This document shows positions 17,952 to 27,128 of a DNA stretch of 64,000 bases, piece after piece. Numbering within the stretch: position 1 is the first letter of the stretch; each line of letters begins with the position of its first letter. The notes beneath the pieces were generated by a model, which saw only the letters and a program-made list of their open reading frames with translations, made no database searches and was not told where the DNA came from. The stretch spans positions 1 through 64,000 of the forward strand of contig CAYSCS010000044.1 of the NCBI GenBank assembly GCA_964429695.1, given 5' to 3'. A program made the translations under genes and the position numbers. Source of the stretch: CAYSCS01 sp964429695. GTDB taxonomy: Bacteria; Acidobacteriota; Aminicenantia; Aminicenantales; Aminicenantaceae.

Positions 17952-18539
17952 AATTCCTGACTAAACCTTACTTGCTGAGCGAAATAATCTAGAATTTATT
18001 AAAAGGGTTTGTTTAAAAATATTTAAAGATTTTTTAGGATTGAGAAGGGTATTTTCTTTCATGAAGAATCAAAGATTAAGGGAGTGACTAAATCGCAATT
18101 AAAACTAACTTTCTTTTTTGAGAATAACTTAAGATAGTTTTAAAAACTTAAGTAAAAATAGAGAGCGCGCAACCTCAAGATTTTATGAACTTCTTTTTTC
18201 CTTTTTGCTTCTTCATGCTTTTTAAGGGTTGAATTAGAAAGATTAAAGTCGGAAGGGGAAATTAAAAGTAGAACATCTAGCGTTTCGAGTCTTTAGATGA
18301 AATTTTAAGTTAGGGAATCTATTGAACTTAAACCTTAGAATTTATTCTTCAAGCCAATCTTTAATTAATTCCAAAAAAATTTGCTGACCCCTCTTTTCCT
18401 CTAAAATTTTTTTTAATTCTATCGTGAAAAAGAAATCTCTTCTTTTCTTCTTTCAGTTCTACACGAAGATTAAGATTTAGCTCGATTTAAAACTGAGTTT
18501 ATTTGGATTTTAATTCCTCTTATTTTCAATTTGGGAATG
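17952..18539. other. Intergenic region, nothing recognised
   Basis: About 590 AT-rich bases lie between convergent genes. No frame of useful length or coding character was seen. The only structure is the hairpin at its right end, listed separately. Confidence 0.5.
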
Positions 18540-18573
18540 AATCAGGGGTTCTTATCTTTAAGAACCCCTGATT
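18540..18573. terminator. Perfect 14-bp stem-loop between convergent genes
   Basis: AATCAGGGGTTCTT (18540-18553) pairs perfectly with AAGAACCCCTGATT (18560-18573) around a 6-base loop. On the plus strand it is followed by T-rich sequence (18574-18595), as in an intrinsic terminator. On the minus strand it starts 21 bases beyond the TonB-receptor stop codon but lacks a T run. It probably serves the convergent pair in at least one direction. Confidence 0.65.
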
Positions 18574-18594
18574 TGATTTTTTTCTTTTTTTCTC

Positions 18595-21333
18595 TTAGAA
18601 ATCTATCTTGGCTCCCAGTTGCACTCTTCTTGGCAGGGGCATGTAGGCAGGAACATCGTAGGCTGTGGACCACATGTTATTGGACCTATAAGCAGTAAAA
18701 GTATCGTCATTAAACACATTGAAGATATCTGCAAAAAGGTGAAGCCTCAGGTTCTTGTATATCCTGAATGATTTCTGGACTCTCGCATCCACCATGAGCA
18801 TGTTTTCGAATCTTTCCGTTCCCTTTGGCTCAGAGATGATGGTTATGTATGGTCTCTGGTTCAGGTTGTAGACTCTGACGAAGGATATTCTCGGTCTTCC
18901 CTGTTGATAAATCAGGTTGAAGCTTGCCAGAATGTCGAGAGGGAAATTGTAGCCCCCAGAAACCTTTAGCGACCATCTCCTATCGAGGTTCAATGGGCCC
19001 TTGGCGTTGATGAGGTCGTTAGGGTCTGTTCCAGTCTTTCCTGTATACCAGACCAGGGACTGGCTTGCGCTGTATCCTCCAGTGGACCTTGCCGCAAGGT
19101 TCAAGCCTTCAGCCTTGGAAAGGGTGAAGGAAGCATTCAGCAGCCAGCGATGGGAATATCTCTTCAGCAATTGAATGATTAGCCCGTTGTAAGTCTGACC
19201 CCAGCCTTCGGGATTGGTGAGGAGATGGTCTTCGGCAGGGGCATTCACCTGATTATAGACGGTGTAGGTTTTTCCATTATCTGGAGAGACTCTCTGGACT
19301 TCCTCATAGATGCCGGCAGCATTCGTGTAGCCTATGAGGTTCTTCTGGGTTTTGTAAAGATAAGTTATTCCAACTGAAAAATCTGGAAGAAGCTCTCTTT
19401 CGATTCCCGCTGAGATCTGGTCTGCATAGGGATTTTTCAGGTTTTCATCGACCCTGTAACCCATCTCTCCCGGGATCGTCATCCAGTGTACCCACTGTGC
19501 GCCATCCCAGTAATAGATGATGAAATCAGAGACATTCGGTCCCGGCCATTCCCAGTTGGCGATGTAAGGATAGTTATAGTAGCGACCGTAGGACGCCTTG
19601 AAGAGGGTCTTCTGGTCAGGAGTAAGCTGGTAGGCAATCCCTATCCTTGGCGAAAGAGTTGTCCAGACAATGAGGTCCTCAATCTTCGGCCCTTTCTGGT
19701 CAGTCTCTACCCAGCCATCCATGATGGTGAAAGGAGGGATGAAGGCGTTGTGATGGTCAAAACGAAGCCCTAAATTCACCGTCAAACGCTCACTCAGCTT
19801 CCAGGAGTCATCGAAGAAAGCCCCGATGCTGTCCACTGTCCCTCCATAACGCCAGATGTTTTGCTCATAGAGAAGATAGGGCTCACCGTAATAATCGATG
19901 TAGCATTTCCCGCCACCATAACCACCCCAGGCTTCAGAGGTTCCGCGGCTTAGCTGAACTCCAAACTTGAAGTCATGGTCTCCCCTAATAAAGTTCTCTG
20001 CGAAATAGGAAACAGTTGCATTGATCTTGTTGAGAGTGACGATGTACTCCCAGGGCCACCAAAGTCCATTCGAGGTTACCCCTGTTGCCTGGTCAAAGTG
20101 AATAGGCTTGTTGATGTCTCCCCCGAAAGCGGGCATGTAGTCGTTTGGGGAATAATATCCTGAATATTTGAGCTCGAAGAAGATGCTGTTTGTGGCAATC
20201 CAGGTATAGTGGAAGTTCCAGGAGTAAGAGAGGTCAGTCTCTGCTGGGATTGTTTCAGGAAGGTTCCAGGGATCTGGAGTGCCCGGATAGTAGCCAAACT
20301 CTCTACCCGCACTCAAAACTAATTTATGTTTTGGTGCTGGCTGGAGGGAGAATTTGAGGAACTGCTCGTTTCCCCTATATTCTGAAGGAAAGTTGGGGTC
20401 ATCCTGCCAGCCCGAATCCTTATCAATCTGCCTCTGGAAGAGCCCGAAAAACCAGATTTTGTCTCTTATGATTGGTCCACCTAAGGTAAATGCAATGTCA
20501 TAGAACTTCACGCGGTTATAAGAAGTCCATCTTTCCGGGTCAGGGTTATTGTCATCAGTAAGCTTCTTGAACTGACCGTAATAGGCTGCATGACCGGAGA
20601 AATTATTTCCTCCTGATTTAGTGACAATGTTTACCACAGCGCCAGTGAAGTTTCCATATTCAGCCGGGGCTCCAATTCCTGTCACCTCGATTTCCTCGAA
20701 CATCTCCATGGTAGGCCAGAGCCAGGCAGTTCCTATTTCAGGGTTACTGAGGTCGATCCCGTCAAGGTACATGGCATTCTCTTCTGAATTTGAGCCAAAG
20801 GCAGAAATTCGGGAGGAAGCGTCACCATAGTTGGTGCTAAAACCGGGATTCTGTTTGATGATATCGAAGTAAGTAAAACGGCCTGAGGGAAGGCTTTGAA
20901 TCTGCTCCTTTTCATACATAGTACTCGTTGTCGAACTTGCCACATCGATAATCGGAGATTCTGCCAAAACCGTCACCGATTCTTCAAGGGTGATAGGTTT
21001 GAGCACGATGTCTTCTGTGACCGTGGAATCTATCGAAACGCGGATATTTTCTCTGGTTATAGTCTGGAATCCTTCAAGCTTGAAGATGATTTTGTAAGTT
21101 CCGGGAGGAAGATTGACGAAGCGATAGGCGCCTTTATCAGAAGTAATCTGGGTTTGAGTCCCCATCAGCGAGGGTCCTGAGATTTCGACCGTGACTCCAG
21201 GAAGAGGAGTACCATCTTCATCTGTCACCACACCCGTGATTTTCCCCGTTAATCTCTGGGCAAAGGAAGTGGTCGTGAAAAGAGACAGGATCAGGATTGA
21301 AATTAAAATCAGATTTGCTTTTTTATCTTTCAT
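18595..21333 (-). CDS. TonB-dependent receptor with carboxypeptidase-regulatory-like domain
   Basis: This 912-residue outer-membrane protein has a signal peptide (ending about residue 25), a beta-sandwich of the carboxypeptidase-regulatory type (about 31-112, GKITGVVTDEDGTPLPGVTV), a plug domain (about 125-245, with YLDGIDLSNPEIGT and GAVVNIVTKSGGNNFSG) and a beta-barrel rich in aromatic residues that ends RRVQLGAKIDF, with the terminal Phe used for barrel insertion. Oar-like receptors of this type are numerous in Acidobacteriota and Bacteroidota and import large or scarce ligands with TonB energy. No SusD-like partner or B12 riboswitch is next to it, so the ligand is unknown. Confidence 0.9.
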   Translation of the reverse strand: MKDKKANLILISILILSLFTTTSFAQRLTGKITGVVTDEDGTPLPGVTVEISGPSLMGTQTQITSDKGAYRFVNLPPGTYKIIFKLEGFQTITRENIRVSIDSTVTEDIVLKPITLEESVTVLAESPIIDVASSTTSTMYEKEQIQSLPSGRFTYFDIIKQNPGFSTNYGDASSRISAFGSNSEENAMYLDGIDLSNPEIGTAWLWPTMEMFEEIEVTGIGAPAEYGNFTGAVVNIVTKSGGNNFSGHAAYYGQFKKLTDDNNPDPERWTSYNRVKFYDIAFTLGGPIIRDKIWFFGLFQRQIDKDSGWQDDPNFPSEYRGNEQFLKFSLQPAPKHKLVLSAGREFGYYPGTPDPWNLPETIPAETDLSYSWNFHYTWIATNSIFFELKYSGYYSPNDYMPAFGGDINKPIHFDQATGVTSNGLWWPWEYIVTLNKINATVSYFAENFIRGDHDFKFGVQLSRGTSEAWGGYGGGKCYIDYYGEPYLLYEQNIWRYGGTVDSIGAFFDDSWKLSERLTVNLGLRFDHHNAFIPPFTIMDGWVETDQKGPKIEDLIVWTTLSPRIGIAYQLTPDQKTLFKASYGRYYNYPYIANWEWPGPNVSDFIIYYWDGAQWVHWMTIPGEMGYRVDENLKNPYADQISAGIERELLPDFSVGITYLYKTQKNLIGYTNAAGIYEEVQRVSPDNGKTYTVYNQVNAPAEDHLLTNPEGWGQTYNGLIIQLLKRYSHRWLLNASFTLSKAEGLNLAARSTGGYSASQSLVWYTGKTGTDPNDLINAKGPLNLDRRWSLKVSGGYNFPLDILASFNLIYQQGRPRISFVRVYNLNQRPYITIISEPKGTERFENMLMVDARVQKSFRIYKNLRLHLFADIFNVFNDDTFTAYRSNNMWSTAYDVPAYMPLPRRVQLGAKIDF

Positions 21334-21979
21334 AAAACCTCCTTTTAAATTTTTGTCTTAAGTTTAGCCCGCCTCTTCAAAAATTTCAACCATTTCTCAC
21401 CTCCCTTCTCTGAAATTTTATTATCTTTATCTTAAAAGTAGGGAACTTATTTTATTCTAACCTTGATGATTAATTGACTTTTACCTAAAAAAAATTTTTC
21501 AAAATATTATCCAGCAAGATTTGTGCCAATAATTTAGGAAGTGGTTTTTTCTATTTCTTTTATTTTCTTGAAATTGTAACAGAAGTAACAAAAAAAGAAA
21601 AGCTAAAAAATTCAATAATTTGGATTTTAATTCAAAAAATTGGATTTATGCTAATCTCTTGGACTTTTCTATCCTAAAAATAAAAATTACTCAAGAATCC
21701 TTATTTTTGGGGAAAGTTCTTAAGGAAGTAATCTTGACCTTCTCCTTTTACAAAAAAAAATTTAAATATTTCTTAATTTACTGATACTGACATTATCCCC
21801 TTTCTTAATCCCCTATTTTTCTTGCTGATATCCTTAAGTTTTTCTTTCCAAGATTAAAAATTTTTATCCCTAATCTAGAGATGAGCCTTTATTTTGACAC
21901 TTAGGTTTCTTGATTTTATCTTTTTTTTGGAGAAAAATATGCTCCTAATTTTTTTAAGGAAAACCATGAAGGAAAAAGA
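21334..21979. other. Intergenic region, nothing recognised
   Basis: This AT-rich stretch lies between divergent genes and should hold the promoters of the TonB receptor and of the downstream pair. I saw no consensus promoter, and no cobalamin-riboswitch B12 box that could tie the receptor to B12. Confidence 0.4.
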
Positions 21980-22198
21980 ATGCTCATCCGCATTGCTGAC
22001 CTAAAGCATGATGTCCATGAGTTTCTTGCAAGAGATGAATCCTTAGCAGAGAGAATAATCTGTGACCTTGCTTCTCGAAAGGGTAACTTGACGAGTCTCA
22101 GTCCTCTCGGAGAAGGAAAAGAGACATGTATCTCTTTCATTCCTCTCCATATAGAAGAAAAATATGATCTGATAAATAGGGAGGTCTTAAATGTTTAA
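21980..22198 (+). CDS. Possible 72-residue protein of unknown function
   Basis: This small frame encodes a soluble, charged protein. An AAGGAAAA sequence precedes the ATG, the codon use looks like that of the neighbouring genes, and its last eight bases overlap the start of the serine hydrolase gene (ATGTTTAA), an arrangement typical of translational coupling. No family is recognised. It could be a real leader gene or the remnant of a longer one. Confidence 0.4.
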   Translation: MLIRIADLKHDVHEFLARDESLAERIICDLASRKGNLTSLSPLGEGKETCISFIPLHIEEKYDLINREVLNV

Positions 22199-23210
22199 GA
22201 AATCGATGTCTTTCTTTATTCTTTCTTCCCTTATTTTTTTTAGTCTCTTTTTAAATGCCGAGATTAGGGATTTCTTAGTCCCTAAGACAAAAGCCGAACT
22301 TGAGAAGATGGTGCTTGAGAAAATAAACTCAATTAAAGGCAGAAGTGGAGTCTACATAAAACATTTTGAATCGGGCGAAGAGATTGGAGTGAATGCCCAT
22401 GAAAGATTTCAGCTTGCCAGCGTGTTCAAGATACCGCTCCTTTTTGCGCTCTTTAAACAAATAAGCCTAGGAAGAATTTCTCTTGATGACCGGATAATTC
22501 TTTCCTCGAGAATGAAGACTTATGGAAGCGGTCTGCTTACCTCCATGAAACCAGGGCTTAACTTGAGCATCGAGGATTTGCAGTTGCTGATGATGGCAGA
22601 AAGCGACAATACCGCAACAGATATCCTCTTCGATTTAGTCTCCAAAGAGGCGGTGGCAGAATACATGAAAGAATTGGGACTAAAAAAGACCACGATTGAT
22701 TACAACACAAGAGAATTGATTCTGGCTTATCTCGGACTCGACCCTCTGCAACCCTTGACGATAGAAGAGCTTAGGCTTGTCCCTGATTCATTCTGGGAGA
22801 GCGATGAATGCAGGAAGAATCAAACTGCCTTTGATCACTCAGAGCACGACACTTCAACTCCGTTTGAGATTGGTCTTCTTCTTGAAAAGTGCCTCAGAGG
22901 CGAAATAGTCAATAAAGAGATGAGCGACAAGATTCTGGAGACGATGAAGCACCACACAGGAGCAGAACTCATTCTTCGCTTTCTCCCCTTTGGGACAATA
23001 ATTGCTCGTAAAGGCGGAAGCCTGGCGCGTTATGGAAACTACACAGTCCTCAATGATGCTGGGATCATCTGGCTTCCAAGCGATGCTGGTCGCCTCATCA
23101 TCTGCATCTTCACAAATAATCTTAATGAGCTTCATTATGAACTTAAAGACAAGATAGGCTTGGTGAGCAGGGCAGCCTATGATTATTTTCTTGAAAAGTA
23201 TAAAAAATAA
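22191..23210 (+). CDS. Class A beta-lactamase-fold serine hydrolase
   Basis: This 339-residue protein has a signal peptide (about 1-23), so it acts in the periplasm or on the surface. The three hallmark motifs are present: S77-V-F-K80 (nucleophile and general base), S138-D-N140 and K274-G-G276. This makes it a member of the beta-lactamase/D-Ala-D-Ala peptidase superfamily. I cannot place a clear omega-loop E-x-x-L-N motif, so antibiotic hydrolysis is uncertain and a peptidase role is equally possible. GGGAGG lies just before the ATG. The gene overlaps a 72-residue frame at its start, and an 8-bp hairpin (23220-23241) follows it. Confidence 0.82.
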   Translation: MFKKSMSFFILSSLIFFSLFLNAEIRDFLVPKTKAELEKMVLEKINSIKGRSGVYIKHFESGEEIGVNAHERFQLASVFKIPLLFALFKQISLGRISLDDRIILSSRMKTYGSGLLTSMKPGLNLSIEDLQLLMMAESDNTATDILFDLVSKEAVAEYMKELGLKKTTIDYNTRELILAYLGLDPLQPLTIEELRLVPDSFWESDECRKNQTAFDHSEHDTSTPFEIGLLLEKCLRGEIVNKEMSDKILETMKHHTGAELILRFLPFGTIIARKGGSLARYGNYTVLNDAGIIWLPSDAGRLIICIFTNNLNELHYELKDKIGLVSRAAYDYFLEKYKK

Positions 23211-23219
23211 GATTCATGA

Positions 23220-23241
23220 TTAACTCGACTCCGCGAGTTAA
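23220..23241. other. 8-bp inverted repeat after the serine hydrolase
   Basis: TTAACTCG (23220-23227) and CGAGTTAA (23234-23241) form a perfect stem with a 6-base loop, ten bases after the stop codon. No T run follows, so it is a poor intrinsic terminator. It could stabilise a transcript end or bind a protein. Confidence 0.4.
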
Positions 23242-23297
23242 GATGGATTCCAGAGCTTGGGCTAAAAAAATTCAACAAGATATATTAAATTTATGCC

Positions 23298-24290
23298 ATG
23301 ACAAGAAAGAGGATAAGCTCAGATTATCTTTATGACTTGATAAATGGGGTTTTAAGAACCGAGGTTTTAAAGGCATCCCTCAAGCTCGACCTTTTTTCGA
23401 CTATCTCTCAGGGCTTGAACAGTGCCGAAAGGATTTCTAAGGCAAGAGGGTGGAGCAAGGAAGCAATCACTCTCCTCTTAGACTCTCTTTCTTCCCTTGG
23501 TTTTCTCAAGAAGAAAGAAGATTTTTATTCTCTTCCTAAAACTTCAGAGGTTTTTTTTGTGCGAGGAAGCGAAGGCTATGGAGGAGGATTTATCTTGAGT
23601 GTGATCGATTCTGAAGTCTCAGAGCGCTTGGTTGAGGCCATAGAAAAAGGGAAGAGGAGAATTTGTGATGTCCTGGAGGAGGAATTTGAGGTTCTCTGGG
23701 CACAGGATGCTTCCCTTGAGAGCAGGCGTCATTCTCGTCTTAAAGAAAGCCTCTGGATGTGGAGGAAGGCGGGAATAAAACCAGAAAAGAAAAGGAAGCT
23801 GCTTGTACTTGACCTTGCTTCAGGATGTGGGATAAAAAGCTTTGTCCTTGCCGAAAGAAACCCTTTGGTGAGAATAGTCTGCGTTGATAGGGGAGTCGTT
23901 CTTGAAGTTGCTAGAAAACTGGCATCAAAGCTTAAGATTTTAGACCAAGTTGAATTCGTTGAAGGAGATATCCTAGAAATGGATTTTGGAGATGAAAAAT
24001 ATGATGCCGTGCTTCTCGGACAGCTCACCTATTACTGGAGTCTTGATCAAGTGCGCAACGTTTTTGAAAAAGTACGGCGGAGCTTGAAAGAAGGAGGAAG
24101 GTTTCTCCTTCATGTATCCATGGCAGATGGGAAGCTTTCGCCTGAGGCAAGTCTTGATGCTATATTCTGCTTTCTCTTCAGCGAAGAGGGAAGACTACAT
24201 GGATTTTCTGATTATAAAAGAATTCTCGAGGAAAAAGGCTTCCTTCGGGTTGAAAAATACGCTCCCAAAGTTCTCGTTGCCTACAAGTGA
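23298..24290 (+). CDS. SAM-dependent methyltransferase, O-methyltransferase type
   Basis: This 330-residue protein has the two-part plan of small-molecule O-methyltransferases. An N-terminal winged-helix dimerisation domain covers about residues 10-90 (LKLDLFSTISQGLNSAERIS). A Rossmann SAM-binding domain starts at about 168, with motif I DLASGCGIKS (172-181), the acidic D in VCVDRG and a later GDILEMDF. The relatives methylate hydroxyl groups of phenolic or polyketide-like substrates. The substrate is unknown. It is followed at once by the relic of an aminotransferase. Confidence 0.8.
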   Translation: MTRKRISSDYLYDLINGVLRTEVLKASLKLDLFSTISQGLNSAERISKARGWSKEAITLLLDSLSSLGFLKKKEDFYSLPKTSEVFFVRGSEGYGGGFILSVIDSEVSERLVEAIEKGKRRICDVLEEEFEVLWAQDASLESRRHSRLKESLWMWRKAGIKPEKKRKLLVLDLASGCGIKSFVLAERNPLVRIVCVDRGVVLEVARKLASKLKILDQVEFVEGDILEMDFGDEKYDAVLLGQLTYYWSLDQVRNVFEKVRRSLKEGGRFLLHVSMADGKLSPEASLDAIFCFLFSEEGRLHGFSDYKRILEEKGFLRVEKYAPKVLVAYK

Positions 24291-24310
24291 TAAAGGTGAA
24301 TGAAAGGAGA

Positions 24311-24552
24311 GAGAAATTCTGTATAATGCTCACGAAAAAGGAAGCCATCCCTGATTACCGTGAGTTTTATCTCTGGGTGGAGAGGAGAAAATATCAAAGG
24401 TTTGTCCATTCCCTCTTCGAGAATGGAGTCTACATGAGTCTAACCTCAATCTTCATTCCCTGTCCATCCTTGCTCACACAGAAGAAGATGTTGAGTTTAC
24501 CTTAGAGGAAAGGAGAAAAGTAATTGAAAAACGAGGAAATGTGAAGCAATGA
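24311..24552 (+). pseudogene. 5'-truncated, frameshifted class III aminotransferase relic (HemL-like C-terminus)
   Basis: The frame from 24311 reads KFCIMLTKKEAIPDYREFYL and then KYQRFVHSLFENGVYMS, ending in the wrong frame at about 24440. The neighbouring frame continues NLNLHSLSILAHTEEDVEF and ends at the TGA of 24550-24552. Joined, the two match the C-terminal end of glutamate-1-semialdehyde-aminotransferase-type class III enzymes (the F-x-x-x-L-x-x-G-V-Y ... L-x-H-T-x-E-D motif). One missing base near AGTCTAAC explains the shift. The rest of the gene, some 350 residues with the PLP lysine, is absent, and the methyltransferase gene lies directly upstream. The stop overlaps the ATG of the next gene. 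Confidence 0.75.
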
Positions 24553-25331
24553 GTCAAAAAGAAAAAATGCTAGAAGGAAAAGTGGCTCTGATTACAGGTG
24601 GAGCATCTGGAATTGGACGCGCCTCTGCTCTTTTATTTGCCAAAAATGGAGCAAAAATTTCGATCTTTGATTGCCACCGAGAAAAGGGAAATCAGGTGGT
24701 CGATTTGATTTTAAAAGAAGGAGGAGAAGCCATTTTCACTCAGGGAGATGCGAGCAGGGGAAAAGACTGTGAGCGGGTTTACGAGAAGACAGTGAAGAAG
24801 TTCCAAAGAGTCGATATTCTCCTCAATTGCGCTGGAATCATTCATCGAGCCACAGTTTTAAAGACAGATGAGCAAGATTGGGAGAGAGTTTTGAAAGTAA
24901 ACCTCAAATCTGTTTTTCTGATGGCGAAATTGGTGATTCCTGGAATGGCTGAGAGAGGGGGAGGAGTGATAATCAACGTCTCTTCAGGCTGGGGGCTTGT
25001 AGGAGGACCGAAGGCAGCCGCTTATTGCGCAGCAAAAGGTGCTGTCGTCCAGCTTACAAGGGCAATGGCAATTGACCACGGTCATCAGAAGATTAGAGTT
25101 AATTGCCTCTGTCCTGGAGACACAGATACCCAACTTCTCAAAGAAGAAGCACGACAGCTCGGCTCCTCCTTCGCTCACTTTTTGAAGGAAGCAGCCCGCC
25201 GGCCTTTAAGAAGAATAGGAACACCTGAGGAAATAGCACAGGCAGCCCTCTTCTTGGCAAGCGATGCCTCTTCCTTCATCACCGGGGCTTCGCTTGTGGT
25301 TGATGGAGGAGGACTGGCAGGTTCTTTTTAA
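24549..25331 (+). CDS. Short-chain dehydrogenase/reductase (first of a pair)
   Basis: This 260-residue classical SDR shows the cofactor motif TGGASGIG (16-23), NCAG (93-96, in place of NNAG), Ser145/146, the catalytic Y159-x-x-x-K163 and the C-terminal SFITGASLVVDGGG. Asp41 after the second strand (ISIFD) favours NAD(H). SDRs of this group oxidise or reduce hydroxyl and keto groups of sugars, steroids or hydroxyacids, so the substrate is open. Its ATG overlaps the end of the aminotransferase relic. It lies 16 bases upstream of a second SDR, and the pair forms an operon. Confidence 0.88.
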   Translation: MSQKEKMLEGKVALITGGASGIGRASALLFAKNGAKISIFDCHREKGNQVVDLILKEGGEAIFTQGDASRGKDCERVYEKTVKKFQRVDILLNCAGIIHRATVLKTDEQDWERVLKVNLKSVFLMAKLVIPGMAERGGGVIINVSSGWGLVGGPKAAAYCAAKGAVVQLTRAMAIDHGHQKIRVNCLCPGDTDTQLLKEEARQLGSSFAHFLKEAARRPLRRIGTPEEIAQAALFLASDASSFITGASLVVDGGGLAGSF

Positions 25332-25347
25332 TGATTAAGGAGGAGAA

Positions 25348-26100
25348 ATGGTAGGACTTAAGAACAAGAGAGTGGTAATTACAGGAGGAGCAAGAGGGAT
25401 AGGGAAGGCAACGGCAGAAAGGTTTCTCAAAGAAGGATGTCGAGTTGTGGTTATCGATCGAGATGAAGAGGCCTCTTATCTTTTGCAAAAAGAATTTCCA
25501 GATATTTCAAGGGTCATAGTTTGCGATGTATCAAAAGAAGAACAAGTCATCCCTGCTTTCGATGAAATAGACAGAATTCTAGGAGGGGTAGACATCTTGA
25601 TTAACAACGCAGGAATAAGTCTGAGGCATTCTTTTCTTGAAATAAATTTAAGGGATTGGCAAGAAACCCTTGAGATCAATCTCACAGGAGTTTTCCTCGT
25701 TGCCCAGCAGGCAGCAAGAAGAATGGTCAGGCAGGGGAGTGGTGTCATCCTCAATATGGGCTCAACAAATGGCTTGATGGGGTATCCCTACTATGCTGCT
25801 TATAACGCTTCCAAGGCCGGAGTGATTGAGTTAACGCGTTCAATGGCCTTAGAACTGGCTCCCTCTGTGCGCGTCAATGTGCTTTGTCCTGGTTTTATCC
25901 TTACTCCCATGCAGCAGGCTGAATACACTCCAGAGATGCTTCGTGATTTTGAGGCCAAGGTTCCTCTCAGAAGGGTGGGGAAGCCAGAGGAAGTTGCCTC
26001 ACTTTTCGCCTTCCTTGCTTCTGATGAAGCCTCCTTCATCACCGGACAGTGCTTCATCATCGATGGTGGTGAGATTGCGGGAGGATTGGCTTCAAGGTGA
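25348..26100 (+). CDS. Short-chain dehydrogenase/reductase (second of a pair)
   Basis: This 250-residue classical SDR has TGGARGIG (12-19), NNAG (86-89), Ser139, Y152-x-x-x-K156 and the terminal SFITGQCFIIDGGE. Asp37 (VVVID) favours NAD(H). It is in tandem with another SDR (16-base gap, TAAGGAGGAG Shine-Dalgarno), although the two are not close copies. Such pairs often carry out consecutive or opposite redox steps on one substrate. The substrate cannot be named. It is convergent with the homocysteine methyltransferase gene, 24 bases away. Confidence 0.88.
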   Translation: MVGLKNKRVVITGGARGIGKATAERFLKEGCRVVVIDRDEEASYLLQKEFPDISRVIVCDVSKEEQVIPAFDEIDRILGGVDILINNAGISLRHSFLEINLRDWQETLEINLTGVFLVAQQAARRMVRQGSGVILNMGSTNGLMGYPYYAAYNASKAGVIELTRSMALELAPSVRVNVLCPGFILTPMQQAEYTPEMLRDFEAKVPLRRVGKPEEVASLFAFLASDEASFITGQCFIIDGGEIAGGLASR

Positions 26101-26124
26101 TGGACTTTTTCTTTACCCCATGAA

Positions 26125-27009
26125 TCAAGCTTTTTTTATAAGCTCTGCCATGCGCGCAATGTATTCAGGGTTGGTTCCACAGCATCCTCCGACCATGTTG
26201 GCGCCGTTCTTAATTATTTCAGGAACAAAGCTGACGTAGTCTTCAAGCCCCTGGGAATAAGACACTTCTCCTTCAGCAGAAAGAGATGGTTTTCCCGCGT
26301 TTGCTTGAGCAATTAAAGGCAGAGAAGTTATCTCACGCATGATTTTTACCAGCTCAACCATTTCTTCGCTGTTTATGGTACAATTTGCCCCCACAGCCGG
26401 CACCCCATTTTTCTCGAGCTCCTCTATACAATCGCGCACGCTATTGCCCATCAGAGTGAAGAATCCTCTCGGGTGATGGTTGTAGGTCATCGTGACGAAG
26501 ATGGGAAGATTAGATGCCTTCCTTGCTCCCCTCAAGGCACAGAATGCTTCCCTTAGGTCGTATTGAGTCTCAATCAACAGAAAATCAGCCTTCCCATCGG
26601 TGAGTCCTCTTGCCTGCTCCGCAAACGCTTCTTCGAATTCCTCTTCGTTGTATTCTCCTTGAGGTTTGAGGAACTTTCCTGTAGGTCCCATGCTCCCTCC
26701 TACAAATTTTCCTTTTGGCTTAACTTCATTGGCTAAGATTGCGGCTGCCTTGTTCAACTCATAACATTTTTTTTCCAGACCATGAGAAGCGAGCTTGATT
26801 TTGTTTCCACCGAAGCTATTGGTCAGAACTGCATCAGAGCCCGCATCAAAATAACTCTTATGAATTTTTTTTACCACCTCAGGGTGAGCCACATTCCAGC
26901 TCTCAGGACATTCACCTTGAGGGAACCCATGCTTGATGAGCTCTGTGCCGAAGCCACCGTCAAGGAGAACAACTCTTTCTTTAAGCAGGTTTAAAATTGA
27001 CAAGGTCAT
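26125..27009 (-). CDS. Homocysteine S-methyltransferase family protein (MetH N-terminal type)
   Basis: This 294-residue stand-alone domain corresponds to the homocysteine-binding module of cobalamin-dependent methionine synthase. It has LLDGGFGTEL near the start and the three zinc-binding cysteines C210 (GANCT) and C276-C277 (GGCCGTNPEYI). The family activates homocysteine or a similar thiol and takes a methyl group from a donor, in MetH a methylcorrinoid. No folate or B12 domain is attached, so it must obtain methyl groups from a partner. It is the last gene of the Wood-Ljungdahl carbonyl-branch run, and the corrinoid iron-sulfur protein or a small corrinoid protein is a reasonable donor (inference). 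Confidence 0.88.
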   Translation of the reverse strand: MTLSILNLLKERVVLLDGGFGTELIKHGFPQGECPESWNVAHPEVVKKIHKSYFDAGSDAVLTNSFGGNKIKLASHGLEKKCYELNKAAAILANEVKPKGKFVGGSMGPTGKFLKPQGEYNEEEFEEAFAEQARGLTDGKADFLLIETQYDLREAFCALRGARKASNLPIFVTMTYNHHPRGFFTLMGNSVRDCIEELEKNGVPAVGANCTINSEEMVELVKIMREITSLPLIAQANAGKPSLSAEGEVSYSQGLEDYVSFVPEIIKNGANMVGGCCGTNPEYIARMAELIKKA

Positions 27010-27128
27010 TTATCCTCCTCCAAAAGTTAATTTTGGTTATCTTTCTCTTCCTTTTTTGAAAACCTTCAAGCAAAAATCTTTCTGGCTTCAGATACCCTCT
27101 TTTTTTTCTCAAGGGTGAAGCGAGTTCT

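Noticed and set aside
21334..21600. Cobalamin riboswitch upstream of the TonB receptor
   Set aside because: I looked for a B12 box and the surrounding conserved segments because the region is rich in corrinoid genes, and did not find them.
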